NCBI GenBank assembly: GCA_002067855.1
Contig: MVQS01000280.1
Location: forward strand, 1-9,849
Length of the DNA: 9,849 nucleotides
Direction: 5' to 3'
DNA from: Syntrophaceae bacterium PtaB.Bin038
Lineage (GTDB): Bacteria; Desulfobacterota; Syntrophia; Syntrophales; UBA2192
Part shown: positions 5,480 to 9,849 of the stretch, one piece after another
How positions within the stretch are numbered: position 1 is the stretch's first letter
How the letters are laid out: every line of letters starts with the position of its first letter
Notes under the pieces: generated by a model
What the model was told of the DNA's origin: nothing
Seen by the model: the letters and a program-made list of their open reading frames with translations, nothing else
Databases searched by the model: none
Translations under genes and position numbers: made by a program

Positions 5480-8269
5480 CTATTGAATTCCCTCCGTGAG
5501 CAGTGCCAGCCTCCCGACGATGTCGGGGCCCAGGTGCAGCCGGAGGACCGGGCGGCCTCTCGACAGAAGGGCCTGCCGGTCGCCGGAGGCCTGGGCGGCC
5601 TCGAGGATGCCGAACGTCAGGGATGCCGACGCGGACCCCGGATCGTCGGGGATCGGGAGGTCCTCCTCGCTGTCCGCCGTCAGCTGGAGGAAAACCCCCC
5701 TGCCCGCGTCCCCCTTGTGGAGCTGTCCCGTCGAATGGAGGTAGCGCGGTCCGTACCCCACGGTCACAGGCACCCGGTAACGGTCGCGCAGCCTCGTGCG
5801 GAACATCTGGAGCAGGATGTCCGTCTCGTCCGTGGGCGGCAGCCAGGCCGTGATCGCGATGTAGCCCCCCGGCGGGATCCGCTCCAGGAAATCCTCCAGC
5901 GCGCTCATGGTGTCCCTGCCCTTCACCTGCCCGTACACCTCGACCCCCCCGAAGCGCAGCGCCGGCTCTTCCCGGGGCAGGCTCCCGCCGGCCCTGAAGG
6001 CCTCTATGGCCTCGCGGGCGCCGGCCTTGGCGGCCTCCACGTCGGGTTGGTCGAAGGGGTTGATGCCCAGAAAGTGGCCCGCCACCGCGGTGGCCATCAT
6101 CCAGAGAAAGAACTGCCCGCCCAGATCGCCGGGGTCGCGGACCCGGAGGATCTCCACGGGGTGTCCCGCCTCCTCCAGGGAGCGGATGAAGGCCGCGCGG
6201 AGCGGCTCCCCCGACGCCTCGAGGCCCACGAAGAGGCGGTCGGGCCCGTACACCTCGGGACGGCCCGGCGCCTCGCGCAGCACCGGCAGGATCCCCCGGC
6301 CGTCCTTGCCCGTGCTCTCGGCGATGAGCTGCTCCACCCAGTCGCCGAAGTACTGCAGGGACGGCGAGGTCACGAGCGTCAGCTTGTCCCGGCCGATCTG
6401 CGCGAGCCTTCCCAGGAACGCGCCCAGTCTCGCGCCGTGGTTGTCTCCCGCCACGGGACAGTTGCTGGCGTCGCAGTTGGCGGCCATCGTCGCCGCCTTC
6501 CCGAGAAGCGCCCTCACGTCGACGCCGATCAGCGCCGCGGGCACCAGGCCGAAGAAGGAGAGGGCGGAGAACCGTCCGCCGATGGTCGCGTCGTTCAGGA
6601 AGACCCGGCAAAACCCGTGCTCCCGCGCCAGAGACTCCAGCGCGGAGCCCGCGTCGGTGACGGCCGCGAAGCGCCTGCCGGCTCTGTCCCTGCCCAATCG
6701 CTCGACGGCCCAACGGTGAAAGAATTTGAATAACGCGTGGATCTCGACGGTCGTTCCCGATTTCGAGGAGACGAGGAAGAGGGTGCCCGCCGGGTCGAGG
6801 CGCCCCGCGAGACGGACCACCGCGCCGGGGTCCGTGCTGTCCAGGACGGCAAGATCCGGGTGGCCGGGCGCGCTGCCGAAGGTCTTCGCGAACACCTCCG
6901 GGGCGAGGCTCGAACCGCCCATCCCCAGGAGAACCACCTGCCTGAACCCCTCGGATCGCACGGCCCTCGCGAAGTCCTCGATCTCGTCGATGCGATCCAC
7001 CATGTCGAAGGGGCTCGACAGCCAGCCGAGCCGGTTTGCGATCCCCTCCGGTTCGGGCTTCCAGACGGTATGATCCTTCGCCCAGATTCGGTCCATCACG
7101 CGGCCCTGCCGCAGCGCGGCCAGGCCCCCGTCGATCCGGTCCTGCAGGGAGCCCGCCTCGGTGGACTCGGGCATCCATCCCGACCGGATCTCGCTTCGTT
7201 TTGATCGGAGGCTCCCCATCAGGGAATCGTAGGAGGACTCGAAGGCAAGCACGCCCTCCCGCTGCAGTTCGTCCGCGACCTCGGCCATGCGGATCCCCAG
7301 CCCCTCGATCCCGTCCAGAACCCGGCGGGCCTCCCGAATGCCCCGGCGAAGGGTCGGTGCCGGCGTCCCGTGGTCGAGGAAGGCCCGGAGGGTGGACAGG
7401 GGCAGGGTGTTCACCGTGTCGGGACCGATCAGTTCGTCCACGTAGAGCGTGTCGGGGTAGCGCGGGTTTTTCGTGCCCGTGCTCCCCCAGAGCAGTCGCT
7501 GCACCCGGGCGCCTTTTGCGGCAAGCCTCTCCCAGCGCTTCCACGCGCAGATCGCCCGGAATCGCCCGTAGCAGAGCTTCGCGCATGCGACGGCCGCCCT
7601 GCCCTGCAGCGCCCAGTTCCCCCGGGCCTCGAGCTCCCTGTCCGCGACGGTGTCGATCCGGCTCACGAAGAAGGAGGCCACCGAGGCCACGCGGGCAGGA
7701 TCGCCCCCGCGCGAAACGAGTTTCTCGAGGCCGGTGATGTAGGCCCGGGCCGCGGCCTCGTAGTGCGCGGCGGAGAAGATCAAGGTGACGTTGACGTTCA
7801 CCCCCTCGCCGATGAGCGCCTCGACGGCGGGGATTCCCTCCGGCGTTGCGGGGACCTTGATCATCACGTTCGGCCGGTCCAGGGCCCTGAAGAGCATCCG
7901 GGCCTCCGCGATCGTGCCCTCCGTGTCGCAGGCGAGTTTCGGGTTTACCTCGAGGCTCGCGTAACCGTCGGAGCCCCTCGTGGCGTCCCACACCGGCCGC
8001 AGGAGGTCGGCGGCCCGGCGGATGTCGTCGAGGGCGAGGGCCAGGTAGATCTCCTCGTTGGTTTTTCCCTCCTCCGCGAGTTCCCGCAGGGCCTCGTCGT
8101 AATCGGCGCTACCGGCGATGGCCTTCTCGAAGAGGGTGGGGTTGGAGGTGATGCCGGAGACGCCGCGGGCGATGAGGGCCTCCAGTTCGCCCGAGTCGAT
8201 CAGCGACCGGCGGATGAAATCCAGCCAGATGGACTGGCCCAGCCTGTTGAGATCCTTGATTGCGCTCAT
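5480..8269 (-). CDS. Bifunctional transaldolase / glucose-6-phosphate isomerase
   Basis: This 929-residue fusion joins two cytoplasmic sugar-phosphate enzymes. Residues 1 to about 365 are transaldolase, which transfers a dihydroxyacetone unit between sedoheptulose 7-P and glyceraldehyde 3-P, giving erythrose 4-P and fructose 6-P. Its marks are TSNPTLFEKAI (41-51), the Schiff-base lysine K138 in MIKVPAT, and TLYVDELIGPDTVNTLP (274-290). From about 395 onward the protein is a phosphoglucose isomerase, which converts fructose 6-P to glucose 6-P. Its marks are GMGGSSLAP (449-457), the phosphate-binding SSKSGTT (501-507), IGGRFSALS (563-571), YFGDWVEQLIAESTGK (640-655, probable catalytic Glu 651), NPFDQPDVEAAK (737-748) and LHSTGQLHKG (844-853). 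The length fits the known bifunctional family of about 930-950 residues. The start rests on the AGGAGG site at 8276-8281. rpiA follows after 51 bases. Both domains keep their key motifs, with no sign of decay. Fusing the enzyme that makes fructose 6-P to the one that consumes it suggests direct transfer, which is an inference. Confidence 0.95.
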   Translation of the reverse strand: MSAIKDLNRLGQSIWLDFIRRSLIDSGELEALIARGVSGITSNPTLFEKAIAGSADYDEALRELAEEGKTNEEIYLALALDDIRRAADLLRPVWDATRGSDGYASLEVNPKLACDTEGTIAEARMLFRALDRPNVMIKVPATPEGIPAVEALIGEGVNVNVTLIFSAAHYEAAARAYITGLEKLVSRGGDPARVASVASFFVSRIDTVADRELEARGNWALQGRAAVACAKLCYGRFRAICAWKRWERLAAKGARVQRLLWGSTGTKNPRYPDTLYVDELIGPDTVNTLPLSTLRAFLDHGTPAPTLRRGIREARRVLDGIEGLGIRMAEVADELQREGVLAFESSYDSLMGSLRSKRSEIRSGWMPESTEAGSLQDRIDGGLAALRQGRVMDRIWAKDHTVWKPEPEGIANRLGWLSSPFDMVDRIDEIEDFARAVRSEGFRQVVLLGMGGSSLAPEVFAKTFGSAPGHPDLAVLDSTDPGAVVRLAGRLDPAGTLFLVSSKSGTTVEIHALFKFFHRWAVERLGRDRAGRRFAAVTDAGSALESLAREHGFCRVFLNDATIGGRFSALSFFGLVPAALIGVDVRALLGKAATMAANCDASNCPVAGDNHGARLGAFLGRLAQIGRDKLTLVTSPSLQYFGDWVEQLIAESTGKDGRGILPVLREAPGRPEVYGPDRLFVGLEASGEPLRAAFIRSLEEAGHPVEILRVRDPGDLGGQFFLWMMATAVAGHFLGINPFDQPDVEAAKAGAREAIEAFRAGGSLPREEPALRFGGVEVYGQVKGRDTMSALEDFLERIPPGGYIAITAWLPPTDETDILLQMFRTRLRDRYRVPVTVGYGPRYLHSTGQLHKGDAGRGVFLQLTADSEEDLPIPDDPGSASASLTFGILEAAQASGDRQALLSRGRPVLRLHLGPDIVGRLALLTEGIQ

Positions 8270-8275
8270 GGCGAC

Positions 8276-8281
8276 CCTCCT
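8276..8281 (-). promoter_or_regulatory. Shine-Dalgarno site of tal-pgi
   Basis: The minus strand reads AGGAGG, six bases, then ATG at 8269. This near-perfect site fixes the start of the fusion protein at MSAIKDLNRLGQ. The frame stays open for 42 codons further upstream, but those codons run back through the terminator hairpin and carry no transaldolase-like sequence. Confidence 0.85.
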
Positions 8282-8332
8282 CGCGCGGGGCGGGTGCAAA
8301 GGGCATGAAAGAACGGAGGGGTGTCCGCAAAA

Positions 8333-8373
8333 CGGGGCGCCGGCGAAGCCCCGCTCCCGGGCCGAGACCCGGG
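8333..8373 (-). promoter_or_regulatory. Two GC-rich hairpins in the tal-pgi leader
   Basis: Just after the terminator there are two more inverted repeats. CCCGGG at 8356-8361 pairs with CCCGGG at 8368-8373 across a 6-base loop. On the minus strand CGGGGC (8353-8348) pairs with GCCCCG (8338-8333) across 9 bases, followed by four T's (8332-8329). The second resembles a weak terminator. They sit between 60 and 105 bases before the start codon, where they could shape the leader RNA. I recognise no riboswitch family. In GC-rich DNA some such hairpins occur by chance. Confidence 0.35.
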
Positions 8374-8377
8374 CAAG

Positions 8378-8406
8378 AAAAAAGCAGCGCATCACGGCGC
8401 TGCTTT
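8378..8406 (-). terminator. Rho-independent terminator after tkt
   Basis: On the minus strand the arms AAAGCAGCGC and GCGCTGCTTT form a perfect 10-bp stem around the 6-base loop CGTGAT. The strand then continues into T's, giving a run of six T's counting the last three bases of the stem. It lies about 100 bases after the tkt stop codon and about 110 bases before the tal-pgi start, so it should end most tkt transcripts. It could also act as an attenuator for read-through into tal-pgi. The geometry is close to ideal for an intrinsic terminator. Confidence 0.88.
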
Positions 8407-8407
8407 A

Positions 8408-8436
8408 CCTATACACAATCCACCCGGATTTCACAA
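8408..8436 (-). promoter_or_regulatory. Candidate sigma70-like promoter for tal-pgi
   Basis: On the minus strand TTGTGA (8436-8431) and TATAGG (8413-8408) are separated by exactly 17 bases, each matching the sigma70 consensus at 4 of 6 positions. This is the most AT-rich part of an otherwise GC-rich gap. An RNA started here would begin inside the terminator hairpin at 8378-8406. That is awkward for a simple promoter and would suit either a leader hairpin or a chance match. It is reported because tal-pgi needs a promoter after the terminator and nothing better is visible. Confidence 0.25.
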
Positions 8437-8503
8437 GCATGCCCTCGACGACGGCGGCACGATCGGCCTCGCTCCCTCCGTTTTTGAACCCGGATCCCCT
8501 GTC

Positions 8504-9849
8504 TCACAGCCTTCCCAGGAGTCTCAGGGCCCTTCCGACGACGTTCTCCACGGTGAAGCCGAACTTCTCCATGAGCACGTCGCCGGGCGCCGAGGCCCCG
8601 AAGCGGTCGATGCCGATGACGTCGCCCTCGTCGCCCACCCACTTCCACCACCCCAGCGTGGCTCCGGCCTCGACGGCCAGGCGCTTTTTCACCGCGGGCG
8701 GGATCACGGCGTCGCGGTAGCCCTCGGCCTGCTCGCAGAAGAGCTCCCACGAGGGCATGGACACGACGCGGGCGCGCACCCTCTTGACGGCCAGCTCGTC
8801 GGCCGCCCGGAGCGCCAGAGACACCTCGGAGCCCGTGGCGATCAGGACGATGTCGGGGCTGTCGCCCCCGTCGACGAGCACGTAGGCGCCGCGGGGCACC
8901 CCCTCCGCGACGGGGTACTTCGAGGCGTCGAGGATGGGCAGGTTCTGCCGGGAGAAGACGAAGACGGTGGGGTTGCGCCGCTGGAGGGCGACTTTCCAGG
9001 CGGCCAGCGTTTCGTTGGCGTCGGCGGGCCTGATCACCGTCAGGTTCGGGACGGCCCGCAGGGCCATGAGCTGCTCGACGGGCTGGTGCGTGGGGCCGTC
9101 CTCGCCCACGCCGATGCTGTCGTGGGAGAAGACGAACAGGACCTTGAGCTGCGAGATCGCCGCAAGCCGGATCGGCGGGCGCATGTAGTCCGAGAAGACG
9201 AAGAACGTTCCCGTGAAGGGCAGGATTCCGCCGTAGGCGGCAAGGCCGTTGGCGATGGCGCCCATGGCGTGCTCGCGCACCCCGAAGTGGATGTTGCGCC
9301 CTTCGTAGCCCCAGGGGCCGCCGACGGAGCCCTGCACGCCAGCCGGCTTCTCGCTCGTCCTCTGGAAGTCGCCCATGCCCTTGAGCCAGGCGAAGACGGA
9401 GTTGTTCAGGTCCGCCGTGCCTCCCATCAGTTCGGGGATGGTCTTCCCGAGGACCTGCAGGATCTCCTCGGAGGCCTTGCGCGTGGCGACGGACTTGCCC
9501 GCCGGGTATTCGGCGAGCCCCCTGTCCCAGCCTTCCGGCAGCAGGTCCGCCTTGCGGCGTTTGAACTCGTCGGCCAGCTCCGGGAAGGCCTTTTCGTATC
9601 GTTCGAGCATGCCGGACCAGCGGCCCTCGAGCTGCTTGCCCCGGGACTGGGCCCAGCGGAACACCTTCAGCGCCTCCTCGGGCACGTGAAACGCGGGCTC
9701 GAGCGGCCAGCCGAGGTTTTTCTTCGTCTCCTCGGCTTCCTTCGGTCCCAGCGGGGCCCCGTGGGCCTCGAAGCTGCCCTGCTTGTGGGGCGACCCGTAT
9801 CCAATGACCGTCCTCACGCAGATCAGGGAGGGTCTGGCGGTTTCCTTCT
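8504..9849 (-). CDS. tkt: Transketolase, C-terminal two thirds (5' end outside window)
   Basis: Transketolase is a thiamine-diphosphate enzyme that moves two-carbon ketol units between sugar phosphates (xylulose 5-P with ribose 5-P or erythrose 4-P) in the cytoplasmic non-oxidative PPP. The visible 447 residues begin in the conserved LICVRTVIGYGSP stretch. HGAPLG follows at about visible residues 29-34, with the substrate-binding His. GVREHAMGAI, at about 189-198, carries the catalytic Glu that activates the cofactor. GEDGPTHQPVEQL at 249-261 carries a second active-site His, and RPADANET and LIATGSEVSLA mark the pyrimidine and C-terminal domains. Compared with the usual length of about 660 residues, some 230 N-terminal residues, including the diphosphate-binding domain, lie beyond the right edge. 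The reading frame is open to the edge, so the GTG at 9817 is an internal valine and not a start. A strong terminator follows the stop codon. The family assignment is secure. Confidence 0.96.
   Translation of the reverse strand, partial: KETARPSLICVRTVIGYGSPHKQGSFEAHGAPLGPKEAEETKKNLGWPLEPAFHVPEEALKVFRWAQSRGKQLEGRWSGMLERYEKAFPELADEFKRRKADLLPEGWDRGLAEYPAGKSVATRKASEEILQVLGKTIPELMGGTADLNNSVFAWLKGMGDFQRTSEKPAGVQGSVGGPWGYEGRNIHFGVREHAMGAIANGLAAYGGILPFTGTFFVFSDYMRPPIRLAAISQLKVLFVFSHDSIGVGEDGPTHQPVEQLMALRAVPNLTVIRPADANETLAAWKVALQRRNPTVFVFSRQNLPILDASKYPVAEGVPRGAYVLVDGGDSPDIVLIATGSEVSLALRAADELAVKRVRARVVSMPSWELFCEQAEGYRDAVIPPAVKKRLAVEAGATLGWWKWVGDEGDVIGIDRFGASAPGDVLMEKFGFTVENVVGRALRLLGRL

Noticed and set aside
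2119..6733. Several long plus-strand open frames, for example 2119-3738, 3485-4852 and 4853-6733.
   Set aside because: They run antisense to clearly identified enzymes, show the low-complexity composition of shadow frames and have no motifs. High GC lengthens such frames.
4629..7991. A 1120-codon open frame on the minus strand overlapping tal-pgi and rpiA.
   Set aside because: It is out of frame with two well-identified enzymes, is dominated by Arg, Gly and Pro as expected from GC-rich shadow frames, and has no recognisable domain.
9815..9817. GTG at 9817 as the transketolase start.
   Set aside because: Upstream codons to the window edge are open and encode conserved transketolase residues (ARPSLIC), so the gene is simply cut by the window.

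Overview
This window is a GC-rich bacterial chromosome segment in which every recognisable gene lies on the minus strand. It is essentially a pentose phosphate pathway (PPP) locus. In transcription order (right to left) it holds: transketolase (8504-9849, N-terminus outside the window), a transaldolase/glucose-6-phosphate isomerase fusion (5480-8269), ribose-5-phosphate isomerase A (4694-5428), a short-type 6-phosphogluconate dehydrogenase (3623-4549), glucose-6-phosphate dehydrogenase (2146-3621), 6-phosphogluconolactonase (1384-2139), an exported DUF3047-type protein (671-1384), and the first 170 residues of a flavoprotein disulfide reductase that runs off the left edge (1-510).

The gnd-zwf-pgl-DUF3047 block is very tight: gaps of 1 and 6 bases, then a TAATG stop/start overlap. 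It is very probably one transcript. rpiA follows tal-pgi after 51 bases. Three larger non-coding gaps break the series. 8270-8503 (234 bases) holds a textbook rho-independent terminator and two further hairpins. 4550-4693 (144 bases) and 511-670 (160 bases) each hold a long imperfect palindrome made of short GGAA-rich repeats around a similar A-rich core. No gap exceeds 300 bases. I see no tRNA, rRNA, insertion sequence or CRISPR array.

Together the enzymes cover the oxidative branch (Zwf, Pgl, Gnd), pentose isomerisation (RpiA), the carbon rearrangements (Tkt, Tal) and return of fructose 6-phosphate to glucose 6-phosphate (Pgi domain). The only step of a closed oxidative PPP cycle not seen is ribulose-5-phosphate 3-epimerase. 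The layout therefore suggests a unit that can run as a cycle for making reducing power as well as for supplying pentose and erythrose phosphates.

The organism is probably a GC-rich Gram-negative, perhaps in the Desulfobacterota (former Deltaproteobacteria) or a neighbouring phylum. This rests on the Tal-Pgi fusion, the short Gnd, the DUF3047 protein and the style of the intergenic repeats, all judged from memory, so the placement is tentative. The least explained parts are the paired intergenic palindromic elements and the coupling of an exported DUF3047 protein to 6-phosphogluconolactonase.
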